A DNA stretch of 64,000 bases from Oceanospirillum sanctuarii (GCF_002150805.1 NZ_MTBA01000001.1:393854-457853), one strand, 5' to 3'. Shown: positions 25,442-34,620, counted from the stretch's first letter. The notes: generated by a model from the sequence alone, not told the origin. Numbers and translations are program-made.

Positions 25442-26320
25442 TTAGCTCCGGTTGCAGTAGCTTTTTAGCTGGTCAATAAAACACTGGGTGATCGGTTGGA
25501 TCGCTTTGCCGTAGCGGGTAACCAGCATCAGTGACAGGGTAATATCCAGATTGTTAACCTCGGCGAAGGCCAGTCCCGGTTGCTGTTCAGCGACGTAACG
25601 AGGGGCAAAGCAAACCCCTGATCCCCTGCGAGCCAGATTGAGCATGGCATCAACGGTTTCCACTTCCATAGCAACATTTAATGGCTGATCTGCAAAGGCG
25701 GCATCAACGGCCCGGCGCAGGGCATAACCCTTGGGGAAGAGCAGTGTTGGTGTGTTTGGCGGCAGTTCACCATTCTGTTGCAGATGATCAGCTGCGGGGT
25801 GACTCTCAGCAAAGATCGCCACCAGTTTTTCATCGTGGATCAGCTCGCCATCCAATTCTGGGGGCAAGACCATGGTGCTGTGAACCAGTCCGAAATCCAC
25901 AGTACGGTTATAGGTAAGCTGAATCACTTCCTGACTGCTGCGGGCATGGAGCTGAAAGCGAACATCCGGGTGTTCACTGGCATGCTGGCTAATCAGTGGT
26001 GTCAGCAGATAGGAGAGCGCAGTATGGGGGCCAGCGATGGCGATGGTGCCTTCAATAACACCTTCCTGAAATTGCAGTTCCCGGATCGCCTGATCCACAT
26101 CACTGAACAGAGGGTAAACCTTGCCCCAGAGCTGACGGCCTGCGGCGGTCAGCTGTATGCCCCGGCCGATACGGGTGAAGAGCGCGATGCCCATCTCCTG
26201 TTCCAACTTACGGATCTGCTGGCTGAGTGCGGGTTGAGAGAGTCCAAGCCGATCTGCCGCACCGGTAAAACTGCCTTCCTCGGCGCAAACCAGAAAATAG
26301 CGTAACTGCAGATCGGACAT
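25442..26320 (-). CDS. LysR-family transcriptional regulator
   Basis: A 292-residue LTTR. Winged helix-turn-helix at the N-terminus (GSFTGAADRLGLSQPALSQQIRKLEQEMG) and a periplasmic-binding-protein-like effector domain from about residue 90. The start at 26320 is preceded by AAGGAG; a longer frame to 26392 has no SD and adds non-homologous residues. It is 142 bp upstream of the TauE/SafE gene and co-directional, an unusual non-divergent arrangement, so a regulatory link is only suggested. Confidence 0.88.
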   Translation of the reverse strand: MSDLQLRYFLVCAEEGSFTGAADRLGLSQPALSQQIRKLEQEMGIALFTRIGRGIQLTAAGRQLWGKVYPLFSDVDQAIRELQFQEGVIEGTIAIAGPHTALSYLLTPLISQHASEHPDVRFQLHARSSQEVIQLTYNRTVDFGLVHSTMVLPPELDGELIHDEKLVAIFAESHPAADHLQQNGELPPNTPTLLFPKGYALRRAVDAAFADQPLNVAMEVETVDAMLNLARRGSGVCFAPRYVAEQQPGLAFAEVNNLDITLSLMLVTRYGKAIQPITQCFIDQLKSYCNRS

Positions 26321-26375
26321 TGAGGCTCCTTGAATGTACTTATTTATCCAATGTACTTCTTTATCCGAAGAATGC

Positions 26376-27455
26376 TTATTCCTCAGGGGCATCCCAGCTG
26401 ATTTCAGACCATTCGAGATGTTCTTCCGTTGTCAGGAAACTCCAGGCAAGAATCCGGCTGATCTTGTTGCCCTGCGCCATCTCCAGCACTTTCGACTGAG
26501 CCACCCCGGCATCTGCCAGCAGTTGCTGAAGTACTGGCAGGTGTTCCTTGCGGGATACCAGACTGGTAAACCAAAGGCACTGACCGGCAAAATCTTTACT
26601 CTCTTCGATCATGGTTTGCAGGAAGCCGACTTCACCGCCTTCACACCAGAGTTCCGGCTGTTGTCCGCCAAAATTCAGTGGAGCTTTACCGATTTCGTTC
26701 AGTACCGCATCGTCCTTAGCCAGATTGTCCACTTTGCGCTGACTGGCTGCCTGAGCTTCTTCCGCAGAACCGTGGAACGGCGGGTTGCACAGAGTCAGAT
26801 CAAACACCTCTTTCTTACCGATCACGCCATGGAAGATATGCTGGGTGTCTTTCTGTTTACGGCAACGCACGCGACCGGACAGGTTGCGGTTCATCTTCAC
26901 CAGCTGTTTTGCCGTGTTGTAAGCCACATCACTGGAATCCGAAGCAACAAACGACCAACCATAAGCCTGACTGCCGATAATCGGGTAGATGCAGTTCGCA
27001 CCCGTGCCGATATCCAGAGCTGTGATCTTTTTGCCTTTTGGCGGCTGTTTACGCTGACCGGATTGCATTAAAAGGTCGGCCAGATTGTGAATGTAATCAG
27101 CACGACCCGGAACCGCAGGGCAGAGGTAACCCTGTGGAATATCCCAGAACTGAATGCCGTAGAACTGATACAGCAGACCGGTATTGAGCATCTTCACCGC
27201 TTCTGCATCACTGAAATCGATAGAGGTGTCGCCACGGGGCGTGGTGATCAGCTTATCTTTCAGGGCAGGCACCAGCTGGCACAGGCGGTTGAAATCGTAC
27301 TTGTCGCTTTTACCTTCGCTACCGCGATGAGGGTTGCGTGGGTGCAGGCCGGTAACTTTGGACTGCTGCTTTTTGATCGCTTTCTCTTTGGCTGCTTTCG
27401 CCTGCTGCCAGGGGTTAACTTTTTTAGACGGGGCGGAGCTTTTGGATGCAGGCAT
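26376..27455 (-). CDS. rlmF: 23S rRNA (adenine-1618-N6)-methyltransferase RlmF
   Basis: A 359-residue protein. Lys-rich N-terminus, then the RlmF-specific block LHPRNPHRG, IDFSDAEAVKMLNTGLL, and WDIPQGYLCPAVPGRADYIHNLADLL. SAM motif I ALDIGTGANCIYPI and the catalytic N-P-P-F in TLCNPPFHGSAEEA identify an N6-adenine methylase. It methylates A1618 of 23S rRNA (E. coli YbiN). Stand-alone gene. Confidence 0.95.
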   Translation of the reverse strand: MPASKSSAPSKKVNPWQQAKAAKEKAIKKQQSKVTGLHPRNPHRGSEGKSDKYDFNRLCQLVPALKDKLITTPRGDTSIDFSDAEAVKMLNTGLLYQFYGIQFWDIPQGYLCPAVPGRADYIHNLADLLMQSGQRKQPPKGKKITALDIGTGANCIYPIIGSQAYGWSFVASDSSDVAYNTAKQLVKMNRNLSGRVRCRKQKDTQHIFHGVIGKKEVFDLTLCNPPFHGSAEEAQAASQRKVDNLAKDDAVLNEIGKAPLNFGGQQPELWCEGGEVGFLQTMIEESKDFAGQCLWFTSLVSRKEHLPVLQQLLADAGVAQSKVLEMAQGNKISRILAWSFLTTEEHLEWSEISWDAPEE

Positions 27456-27615
27456 GACAGATTCCGTAAACGATAAAAGAAAATAAAACTGTGCTGATCA
27501 ATACAGCATAAACGCTGGTGTAAAAAAGGCTGCGCATTCTACCTTAAATTGCACGCCCGCCCCAGAAAAGCCTGTACTTACCGTTAGCTTATTGGGACTT
27601 CCTATCAAGCTGAAA

Positions 27616-28092
27616 TCAGCCCAAATGCCTTAGAGAGACAGCCGTGGTATCCACTACGCGCTTCATCACAAAGCTGGAATGAACGCCGGTTACACCGGGA
27701 ATCTGAGTGATGGTGTTCAGCAGAAATTCCTGAAAATATTCCATATCCGGCACCACGACTTTTACCGTGTAATCCGCACTCTGGCCGGTAACCAGATAGC
27801 ACTCGACGACTTCGGGGCAACGGCTGACCACTTTATCAAAGGCTTCAAAACGATCTGGAGTGTGGCGATCCAGTGCGATCTGAATGTAGGCGGTCAGTTT
27901 CAGATCCAGCTTGGAGCGGTTCAATCGCGCCACATAGCGATCAATAAAACCTGCTTCTTCTAACTGTTTCACCCGACGGGAGCAGGGGGACGGGGACAGA
28001 CCTACCTTTTCCGCCAGATCCTGATTGCTGATACGGCTGTCTTCCTGCAGGGCTTCGAGAATGCGGCGGTCGGTACGGTCGAGCTTGATCAT
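27616..28092 (-). CDS. Lrp/AsnC-family transcriptional regulator
   Basis: A 158-residue protein with an N-terminal winged helix (LDRTDRRILEALQEDSRISNQDLAEKVGLSPSPCSRRV) and a C-terminal RAM ligand-binding domain (VVECYLVTGQSADYTVKVVV). It lies divergently from leuA, about 500 bp away. That makes leucine or a related amino acid a reasonable effector and leuA a possible target. Whether it is the global Lrp or a local regulator is not decidable here. Confidence 0.88.
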   Translation of the reverse strand: MIKLDRTDRRILEALQEDSRISNQDLAEKVGLSPSPCSRRVKQLEEAGFIDRYVARLNRSKLDLKLTAYIQIALDRHTPDRFEAFDKVVSRCPEVVECYLVTGQSADYTVKVVVPDMEYFQEFLLNTITQIPGVTGVHSSFVMKRVVDTTAVSLRHLG

Positions 28093-28590
28093 GGGGTGTT
28101 CCTTTAAATGTTCCCTGAGGGGGAAATGTCGGTAGTTAAGCGCTTTCTGCTTCTAAATTGCAGGATTCACTGAAATCTTGATGCTCAGTTTAGCCTGAAA
28201 GTTGCCTGAAAATATAAAATTGCTCAAAAGTAGAAATGTTTGGAATAATATTGCGAAATCTAAAGTTTTTGGCGCGTTTTCGCAATCCTGATGCAGAACA
28301 ATTTTTATATACTAGTTTCCGTTGGCAGCACTGGGCCTCGTTCTGTTATTGTTAAGCGATTATTGCTAGGCGTATCAGGAACTTACCTCATAAGGGACCT
28401 CACCACGTGCAATACAGCGCTTCACAAGAGCCAGCTGATTAAGGGCAGCGTATTGCACCTGCCAACGCTTTTTAACCCGAAAGCGTCAAAGTGATTACAA
28501 AACAACCCGTGATAACTGAATTAAGAACGGCTGGAATCCGCCCATACTGCAAGGCGTGATAACCAGACAAACATATGTAAGGAGCTCACC
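28093..28590. other. Structured intergenic/leader region upstream of leuA
   Basis: No established gene. GTGCAATAC (28407-28415) pairs with GTATTGCAC (28450-28458), and ACGCTTT/AAAGCGT form a second hairpin (28465-28486). A 67-codon frame from 28291 to 28494 runs through both and contains three consecutive leucine codons of mixed type (TTA TTG CTA). The arrangement hints at leucine-responsive control of leuA, but no clear T-run terminator follows, so a classical attenuator is not demonstrated. Confidence 0.4.
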
Positions 28591-30261
28591 GTGAGCCGTT
28601 TTGACCATAAGAAATATCGTCCTTTTCCAACCATCAACTTACCTGACCGCCAGTGGCCGAATCAGGTTCTCGACAAAGCACCGACCTGGTGTAGCGTTGA
28701 CCTGCGTGATGGTAATCAGGCGCTCATCGACCCGATGACCGTTGAGCAGAAAAAGCGACTGTTTCAGCTACTGGTTAAACTGGGCTTCAAAGAGATTGAA
28801 GTGGGCTTCCCGGCTGCATCTCAGCCAGATTTCGATTTTGTACGTGCCCTGATCGAAGAGAACATGATTCCGGATGACGTTACGGTTCAGGTTCTGACTC
28901 AGGCTCGTGAAGCACTGATCGACCGTACAATTGAAGCGCTGAAAGGTGCTAAGAAAGCGATCGTGCACGTTTATAACTCCACCTCTACCGTACAGCGCGA
29001 GCAGGTTTTCTGCTTAGAGCGTGATCAGATCATCGACATCGCTGTAAACGGCGTGCGTATGGTGAAAGAGCGTGTTGAGAAGCACACCGATACCGAATGG
29101 CGTTTGGAGTACTCTCCGGAAAGCTTCACCGGTACCGAGCTGGATTTTGCCGTAGAGATTTGTGATGCCGTGGTTGCAGAGTGGGGCGCTGATCCTGAGC
29201 GTAAGATCATTCTGAACCTGCCGGCGACCGTTGAGATGTCAACGCCAAACGTATTTGCCGATCAGATTGAATGGTTCTGCCGCAATATCAAACATCGTGA
29301 GTGTCTGGAAATCAGTATGCACACCCACAACGACCGTGGTTGTGCAGTAGCAGCCGCTGAGCTGGGTGTTATGGCCGGTGCTGACCGTGTTGAAGGTACA
29401 CTGATGGGTAATGGTGAGCGTACCGGTAACATGGACGTGATCACCATGGCGATGAACCTGTACAGTCAGGGTGTTGATCCTGAGCTGGATCTGGCTGATG
29501 TGACCGAAATCATTCAGGTTTATGAGTCCTGCACCAATCTGGAAGTACACCCGCGTCATCCGTACATCGGTGAGCTGGTTTACACCGCATTCTCCGGTAG
29601 CCACCAGGATGCGATCAAGAAGTGTCTGAGCAAGTACGATGCCTCTCAGCCATGGGAAGTTGCGTATCTGCCGATCGATCCGAAAGATCTGGGTCGCAGC
29701 TATGAAGCGGTTATCCGTATTAACAGTCAGTCCGGTAAAGGCGGTGTGGCTTACATTCTGGAAGCTGAGCTGGGTCTGAAACTGCCACGTTGGTTGCAGA
29801 TTGAGTTTGCCGGTAAGGTGCAGAAACACACTGAAGCGGAAGCCCGAGAGCTGAAGCAGGCAGAAATTCTGGAGCTGTTCCAGCAGCATTATCTGAACAC
29901 TGAAAACCAGTTCGAGCTGGTAACCTACAAGCTGGAGCGTAGCGATAAAGACTTCCTGAACGCGGCAATCCGTTGTGGTGATCAGACCATCGACCTGACC
30001 GGTGATGGTAACGGTGCGATCCATGCGCTGACTGAAGCTCTGTCTGGTTATATTGGTCAGCCGGTTCAGATCGCTGAATACTCCGAGCATGCACTGTCTG
30101 CCGGTAGCGATGCGAAAGCCGTGACCTACGTTCAGGTGAAGATTGGTGATTCCGTTAATGCGGGCGTTGCCATCAGTGAAGATACCGTAGCCGCTAACCT
30201 GAATGCAGTACTGGCAGCAGCCAGCGCTCTGATTCTGGAGAAAGGTCTGGTAGCCGCTTAA
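28591..30261 (+). CDS. leuA: 2-isopropylmalate synthase
   Basis: A 556-residue LeuA of the longer (type II) form starting FDHKKYRPFPTINLPDRQWP. It condenses acetyl-CoA with 2-oxoisovalerate in leucine biosynthesis. Catalytic barrel: CSVDLRDGNQALIDPM (metal D, substrate R), EVGFPAASQPDFDFVR, and the metal-binding SMHTHNDRGCAVAA, then the C-terminal LeuA dimer regulatory domain that binds leucine (from about 430). GTG start preceded by AAGGAGCTCACC. Followed by a strong terminator. Confidence 0.96.
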   Translation: MSRFDHKKYRPFPTINLPDRQWPNQVLDKAPTWCSVDLRDGNQALIDPMTVEQKKRLFQLLVKLGFKEIEVGFPAASQPDFDFVRALIEENMIPDDVTVQVLTQAREALIDRTIEALKGAKKAIVHVYNSTSTVQREQVFCLERDQIIDIAVNGVRMVKERVEKHTDTEWRLEYSPESFTGTELDFAVEICDAVVAEWGADPERKIILNLPATVEMSTPNVFADQIEWFCRNIKHRECLEISMHTHNDRGCAVAAAELGVMAGADRVEGTLMGNGERTGNMDVITMAMNLYSQGVDPELDLADVTEIIQVYESCTNLEVHPRHPYIGELVYTAFSGSHQDAIKKCLSKYDASQPWEVAYLPIDPKDLGRSYEAVIRINSQSGKGGVAYILEAELGLKLPRWLQIEFAGKVQKHTEAEARELKQAEILELFQQHYLNTENQFELVTYKLERSDKDFLNAAIRCGDQTIDLTGDGNGAIHALTEALSGYIGQPVQIAEYSEHALSAGSDAKAVTYVQVKIGDSVNAGVAISEDTVAANLNAVLAAASALILEKGLVAA

Positions 30262-30282
30262 CCAGCAGCGCCAACCGCTACT

Positions 30283-30322
30283 AAAAAGCCCCTTGCAGCA
30301 TTTGCTGCAAGGGGCTTTTTTT
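30283..30322 (+). terminator. Terminator of leuA
   Basis: AAGCCCCTTGCAGCA pairs with TGCTGCAAGGGGCTT (about 15 bp), then seven T. Confidence 0.9.
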
Positions 30323-30372
30323 GTGTCTTGGATTAGCTTTGATTCGATAGCAGGATATTAAATTATCAGATT

Positions 30373-31032
30373 TTACGCCTGATCACCCATCGGCTGTTTC
30401 ACATTCTTTGCCGAGGTGTGATTCATCTTATGGTAGCGGCGCAGTACAGAACTCATCACCACAAAGCAAAGCAGGGAATAACCGATCTGTTCCAGTGTGA
30501 TGGTCACTGCCGCCAGAAGCAGCAGAGCGATATCAAACCACATCAAAGATTTTCCGGTATGAATATGGAATTTATCTTCCAGCCAGAGGGCAAGAATATT
30601 GATGCCGCCCAGTGAGCTGCCTTCACGAAAGACTACCAACAAACCAACACCGACCAGACCACCGGCGGCAAAGGCTGCAATCACCTTGGGCAGGGTTTCC
30701 AGCTGAATGTGCAGAATCATCAGATCCGTCAGCACCGAAACCAATATCATCGCCAGCAGGGTTCTCAGGGCAAAAGCCAGAGGTTTGGTTTTCAGTGCCA
30801 GAGCAAAGAAGGGCAGGTTGATAATAAAAAACAGCAGGCCAAAGCTGAGTTCCGGTACCCATCGCATCAGCAGCAGTGATAAACCAGCGGTGCCACTGAC
30901 CATTAAACCGGCAGCTTTCAGAAACCAGATACCGAGTGCTACCAGAAAGCAGCCCTCAAAAAGACTGTAATAGCGTTTGAATACAGACAGGGGGTCTGTA
31001 CGACGAATAGGACGCATCAATGCAGAGAACAT
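30373..31032 (-). CDS. YitT-family membrane protein
   Basis: A 219-residue protein with five or six hydrophobic helices. Family pattern: GIWFLKAAGLMVSGTAGLSLLL near the N-terminus, FGLLFFIINLPFFALALK, and GLVGVGLLVVFREGSSLGGINILALWL (the G-G-I-N/D signature). No function is established. The C-terminus lacks the DUF2179 domain found in Firmicute members. A terminator-like hairpin sits in its 5' region (31066-31099). Confidence 0.85.
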   Translation of the reverse strand: MFSALMRPIRRTDPLSVFKRYYSLFEGCFLVALGIWFLKAAGLMVSGTAGLSLLLMRWVPELSFGLLFFIINLPFFALALKTKPLAFALRTLLAMILVSVLTDLMILHIQLETLPKVIAAFAAGGLVGVGLLVVFREGSSLGGINILALWLEDKFHIHTGKSLMWFDIALLLLAAVTITLEQIGYSLLCFVVMSSVLRRYHKMNHTSAKNVKQPMGDQA

Positions 31033-31065
31033 ACAACCTCACTTAGCAGGGATTGCCCGCCTCGT

Positions 31066-31099
31066 AAAAAACCCCACCACCGGGATCGCCGGGGTGGGT
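31066..31099 (-). terminator. Terminator hairpin in the 5' leader of the yitT-like gene
   Basis: On the minus strand ACCCACC...GGTGGGG with an inner CCGG/CCGG stem is followed by six T, 33 bp before the start codon. No minus-strand gene lies upstream for it to serve, so it looks like an attenuator for the yitT-like gene. The rest of the 31100-31478 gap shows no further gene. Confidence 0.55.
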
Positions 31100-31478
31100 A
31101 ATAAGGAGCAACGATAGTCACGTTGTAAGCAGTTAAATGCAAGTCCTGTGCCTGATTTTTTAGATGTTTTTACTGACTATTTGGTTTTGTATGGTCTATT
31201 TTGGTGTTTGGTGAGCTTTTATGAGTCATTTTGTGCGTCTTTTTGGTGCGTTTTTGAATTCGTCCGGGTCAATACGTCACCTGTAGAAAATGCGGATAAA
31301 ACACGTTTTCGATAACAGAATGAAACGCTGCAGTTAAATACCTCTGCTGAAAAGCAGTTAAGCCTTCTGCTAAGGTTAAGAAAAGCCGCGTTGAGGGCGG
31401 TGGTTAATTGAGTGATCTGAAGGATCAGATATCGAGTCCGTGAATGGCCGGTTCCGGATAAGAGGGGGAGCAAACACT

Positions 31479-32639
31479 ATGAAGCACTGGTTCCGACAAG
31501 CGTCTGGTTTGTTGATCTTCTGTTCAGCTATTGCTGGGGCTGCGCCGGTTCTGACGGATAGCAGTCGGGAGGCGGGCTATCAGGTTGAGATGATTCAGGA
31601 TGGTTTCCGCCTGCCCTGGGCTTTTGAGTTTGTTGATCAGGATACTCTGATCTTTTCTGAGCGGGACGGTCGTATCGGGGTCTATTCCCGGGCTGAAGAT
31701 AAAACCCGATATCTGCCGGGGCTGCCGGATATCTATTTCGAAGGGCAGGGTGGTTTACTGGATCTGAAACCCAGTCCTGAGTTTGAGAAAGAACCCTGGA
31801 TCTATGTCACTTACAGCGCGTTACCGGAGAAATCCCGTCGTCAGAATAACAGCAATCCGGTAACGGTTCTCGGGCGTTTTCTGCTCACCGGTGAAGGCTT
31901 TAATCAGTACCGGATTGAGCAGTGGCAGGTACTGCTGGAGACTGACTCCGCCACCTCGACTAACTATCACTTCGGTAGCCGGATCGCCTTTGATCCGGGA
32001 CGCTATGTCTTTTTTTCTATCGGTGATCGCGGTGAGCGTCCCAACGGCCAGAATCGTAAAACCCATGCCGGCAGCATTCTTCGGGTGACTTTTACCGGCA
32101 AACCTTCCCGAAATAATCCCTTCTATGGTCAATCTTCGTCACGTCCCGAGATCTGGAGTTACGGCCATCGTAATCCGCAGGGGCTGGCTTATGATTCATT
32201 CAGGGAGCGTCTCTGGGCGATTGAGCATGGCCCGCGGGGTGGTGATGAATTGAATATCATTGAACCGGGCAATAACTATGGCTGGCCGGAAGTCTCGCAG
32301 GGTAAGGAATACTGGGGGCCGATTTCGGTTGGCGTCGAGCATAAAGCCGGTATGGTCGATCCGGTCAGGGTTTATATACCTTCGATCGCACCATCCAGCC
32401 TGATGGTGTACAGCGGTGAAGCTTTCCCTGAATGGCAGGGTGATCTCTTTGCCGGAGCTCTGGTGAAACAGCACCTGAACCATATCCACCTGAGTGAAGA
32501 GGGCGCTATTATCGGTGAAACCCGAATGCTGACCTCTCTCAATGAGCGCATTCGGGATGTGACCCAAAGTCCGGAAGGTTGGATCTACTTCGCAACGGAC
32601 AGCGGAAAGCTCTATCAGATCTCGCCGCTGTCGGAGTAG
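31479..32639 (+). CDS. PQQ-dependent sugar dehydrogenase (aldose sugar dehydrogenase-like), exported
   Basis: A 386-residue six-bladed beta-propeller of the soluble aldose sugar dehydrogenase (YliI/Asd) family. Signal peptide MKHWFRQASGLLIFCSAIAGAAP. Propeller landmarks: LPWAFEFVDQDTLIFSERDG, GQGGLLDL, FGSRIAFDPGRYVFFSIGDRG, HRNPQGLAYD and EHGPRGGDELNIIEPGNNYGWP (the PQQ/Ca2+ region). It oxidises sugars in the periplasm if PQQ is available. GAGGGGGAGC precedes the start; an in-frame ATG at 31440 is too early. Monocistronic. Confidence 0.9.
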   Translation: MKHWFRQASGLLIFCSAIAGAAPVLTDSSREAGYQVEMIQDGFRLPWAFEFVDQDTLIFSERDGRIGVYSRAEDKTRYLPGLPDIYFEGQGGLLDLKPSPEFEKEPWIYVTYSALPEKSRRQNNSNPVTVLGRFLLTGEGFNQYRIEQWQVLLETDSATSTNYHFGSRIAFDPGRYVFFSIGDRGERPNGQNRKTHAGSILRVTFTGKPSRNNPFYGQSSSRPEIWSYGHRNPQGLAYDSFRERLWAIEHGPRGGDELNIIEPGNNYGWPEVSQGKEYWGPISVGVEHKAGMVDPVRVYIPSIAPSSLMVYSGEAFPEWQGDLFAGALVKQHLNHIHLSEEGAIIGETRMLTSLNERIRDVTQSPEGWIYFATDSGKLYQISPLSE

Positions 32640-32660
32640 CTGTTTCTGAGACGAAACTGA

Positions 32661-33275
32661 TCAGATCAGGGTCAGAATTTCGTCCAAAGGGCGGCGGGCT
32701 TTCTGTGCCCAGTTGCCTTCAGCAGCTTTGCCGATGGTGATCAGCATCACCGGCAAATCCTCTTCATTGAGCGGGAAGTGGCGCTTTAGCTGCTCCCCGT
32801 CAAATCCACCCATAGCACCTGTTGCCAGCCCCAGTTCTTCAGCGGCAAGCATTAAACTCATTGCAGCCAAGGAAGCGGAGCGTATTGCTTCATCCCGTTG
32901 CAGCTGAGCATTACCTTCATGGCTCTGACTCGCAGCCTTAACCCAGCTATCCGCAATGGATTGCGGAATAATGCCAGCACTGACCGATTCGCCAAGACGT
33001 TGTTCCAGCGCTTTATGGGCGGCCAGTTGTCCGCAGACGATAAAGGTTGCTGATGCCGCTTCTACCTGCGGCTGGCCGTAAGCGGCTTCTCTTAACAGGC
33101 TTTTCGCCTCTGGAGCGGTGACAGCGATAAAGCGCCAGTTCTGCAGGTTATAGGCTGATGGAGAATGTGCTGCCAGATGAACCAGCTGTGCCAGTGTTTC
33201 CGGTTCAATCACATAGTCCGGCTGATATTTGCTGGTGGAGCTGCGCTGTAAAATTGCATCCTGTACTGAAGTCAT
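32661..33275 (-). CDS. Nitroreductase-family FMN oxidoreductase
   Basis: A 204-residue NfsB/YdgI-like flavoprotein. FMN contacts: RSSTSKYQ at the N-terminus, HSPSAYNLQNWRFIAV (S-P-S/T-x-x-N-x-Q/P-W/R), LGLATGAMGGFDGEQL and the C-terminal GKAAEGNWAQKARRPLDEIL. It reduces nitro or quinone compounds with NAD(P)H; the physiological substrate is unknown. Located between convergent sugar dehydrogenase and upstream EamA, co-directional with the latter. Confidence 0.88.
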   Translation of the reverse strand: MTSVQDAILQRSSTSKYQPDYVIEPETLAQLVHLAAHSPSAYNLQNWRFIAVTAPEAKSLLREAAYGQPQVEAASATFIVCGQLAAHKALEQRLGESVSAGIIPQSIADSWVKAASQSHEGNAQLQRDEAIRSASLAAMSLMLAAEELGLATGAMGGFDGEQLKRHFPLNEEDLPVMLITIGKAAEGNWAQKARRPLDEILTLI

Positions 33276-33347
33276 CGTAGTTACCTCTTTATTCTGAATT
33301 GATGTTTGTAATTGCTGGCCGTTATTGCTGCTTGTTACTGAAGTTCG

Positions 33348-34439
33348 TTAACGGTGTTCTTGCTGCCGTGTTTTGGTTCTGACCGGTGTGTTTTGTTTCT
33401 GACCTGTGTGTTTTGTTTCTGACCTGTGTTTTGTTTCTGGCCAAAGTGCCTTAAATAGCTCCGGCAGCCAGGGTGAGAGCTGAACCGCAAGAATACTGAG
33501 TACCACTAAAATCAGTCCTGCCAGTGCCCAGCCTTCAATTGCCTGATCCAGAAAGACCCAACCCAGTGCTACTGCGGTGAGCGGGCTTAACAGTCCCAGC
33601 GTGGAAACCATCACTGCAGGTAGCTTTTTAATCCCCTGAAACCAGAGCAGATACGCGATCAGGGTGCCAAACAGAGCGAGGTAGCCGTACGCCAGTAGAT
33701 TCTCCGTAGTTAGCACTGGCAGTACAGGTTCCAGAAACAGCGCCAGTGGCAGTAGCATCAGACCACCCAAAGTCAGCTGCCAGCCGGTAAGGGCGATCAG
33801 GGGCAGTTCTGGCTTGCTGTCTGATGCCGGATCTGAGCCTTGCCCATAGCGGGTGACATAAACCCCAAGCGCCATGCTTAAAGCCCCCAGTGTTGCGGCA
33901 CCAATACCGATCAGATCCCAGCTGAGTTGTTCGGCAGCCAGCTCACTTTTAGCGGGTGTCAGAATCAGCAGAGCCATTCCGATCACAGCTGTGATGCAGG
34001 CAGTAAAAGCGATTTTGCCCGGCGGTTGTTTCTGTAGTGCCCAGATCATCAGCAGCAGAATCAGAGGTTGTACTGCGCCGATCACCGCAGCCAAACCACC
34101 GGGCAGACGGTATGCGGCGACAAACAGCATCGCCTGAAAACAACCGATATTCAGCGCTGATAGCAACAGCAGTCGTGGCCACTGAGCCTTGGTTGGGAAT
34201 AAAACACGGGCTGGGAATAAAGTTCTGGGTGGAACGGCGGTAGCTGAGCCCTCTTTTGAGGCAGCAGCCTTGCTAAGCAGATGGCTTAGAACAATCAGGA
34301 TCAAACCCGCCGGTAAACAGCGGATTACTGCCGCTGTAAAAGGCAGCCCTGCTGGCAGAAACTCGGATGTCACCAGATAGGTACTGCCCCAACTGGCGGG
34401 GCCTAGGGCGGTGAGTAGCAAGAGTGTAAAAGGATTCAT
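33348..34439 (-). CDS. EamA/DMT-family transporter
   Basis: A 363-residue inner-membrane exporter with ten hydrophobic helices in two EamA repeats (ALGPASWGSTYLVTSEFLP and the late STLGLLSPLTAVALGWVFLDQ). The loop between helices 1 and 2 is expanded. The C-terminal ~30 residues are hydrophilic and repetitive (SETKH, TGQKQN, encoded by a 20-bp tandem repeat), so the original stop may have been extended. Divergent from marR across two palindromic operators, so it is a likely MarR target and a possible metabolite or drug exporter. Confidence 0.88.
   Translation of the reverse strand: MNPFTLLLLTALGPASWGSTYLVTSEFLPAGLPFTAAVIRCLPAGLILIVLSHLLSKAAASKEGSATAVPPRTLFPARVLFPTKAQWPRLLLLSALNIGCFQAMLFVAAYRLPGGLAAVIGAVQPLILLLMIWALQKQPPGKIAFTACITAVIGMALLILTPAKSELAAEQLSWDLIGIGAATLGALSMALGVYVTRYGQGSDPASDSKPELPLIALTGWQLTLGGLMLLPLALFLEPVLPVLTTENLLAYGYLALFGTLIAYLLWFQGIKKLPAVMVSTLGLLSPLTAVALGWVFLDQAIEGWALAGLILVVLSILAVQLSPWLPELFKALWPETKHRSETKHTGQKQNTPVRTKTRQQEHR
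33368..33441. repeat. About 20-bp tandem repeat in the 3' end of the EamA gene
   Basis: Units GTGTGTTTTGTTTCTGACCT, twice perfect and flanked by a shorter, diverged unit on each side (about 3.5 copies). Each unit is 20 or 18 bp, so unit gain or loss shifts the frame at the EamA C-terminus. Confidence 0.8.
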
Positions 34440-34538
34440 GGTTCACCTCGGTTGCTCCCTTGTCGATAGCGTGCCCGGTCTGGCTTGTTTGCTTTGAATG
34501 ACAAAGCCTGCGAACACTCGACAGAGGAGTAAAAACAA

Positions 34539-34560
34539 TTTATCTTGAAGTTAAGATAAA
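34539..34560. promoter_or_regulatory. MarR-type operator 1
   Basis: Imperfect palindrome TTTATCTTGA-AG-TTAAGATAAA in the EamA/marR divergent promoter region. One mismatch to the second site; centres 38 bp apart. Confidence 0.75.
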
Positions 34561-34576
34561 TCCAGATTGAACCTAA

Positions 34577-34598
34577 TTTATCTTGAGGTCAAGATAAA
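34577..34598. promoter_or_regulatory. MarR-type operator 2
   Basis: Perfect palindrome TTTATCTTGA-GG-TCAAGATAAA, 23 bp before the marR start codon. The ATCTTGA-N2-TCAAGAT core is typical of several MarR-family operators. Confidence 0.8.
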
Positions 34599-34620
34599 TT
34601 TAAAAATAGTGGATCCTGTA

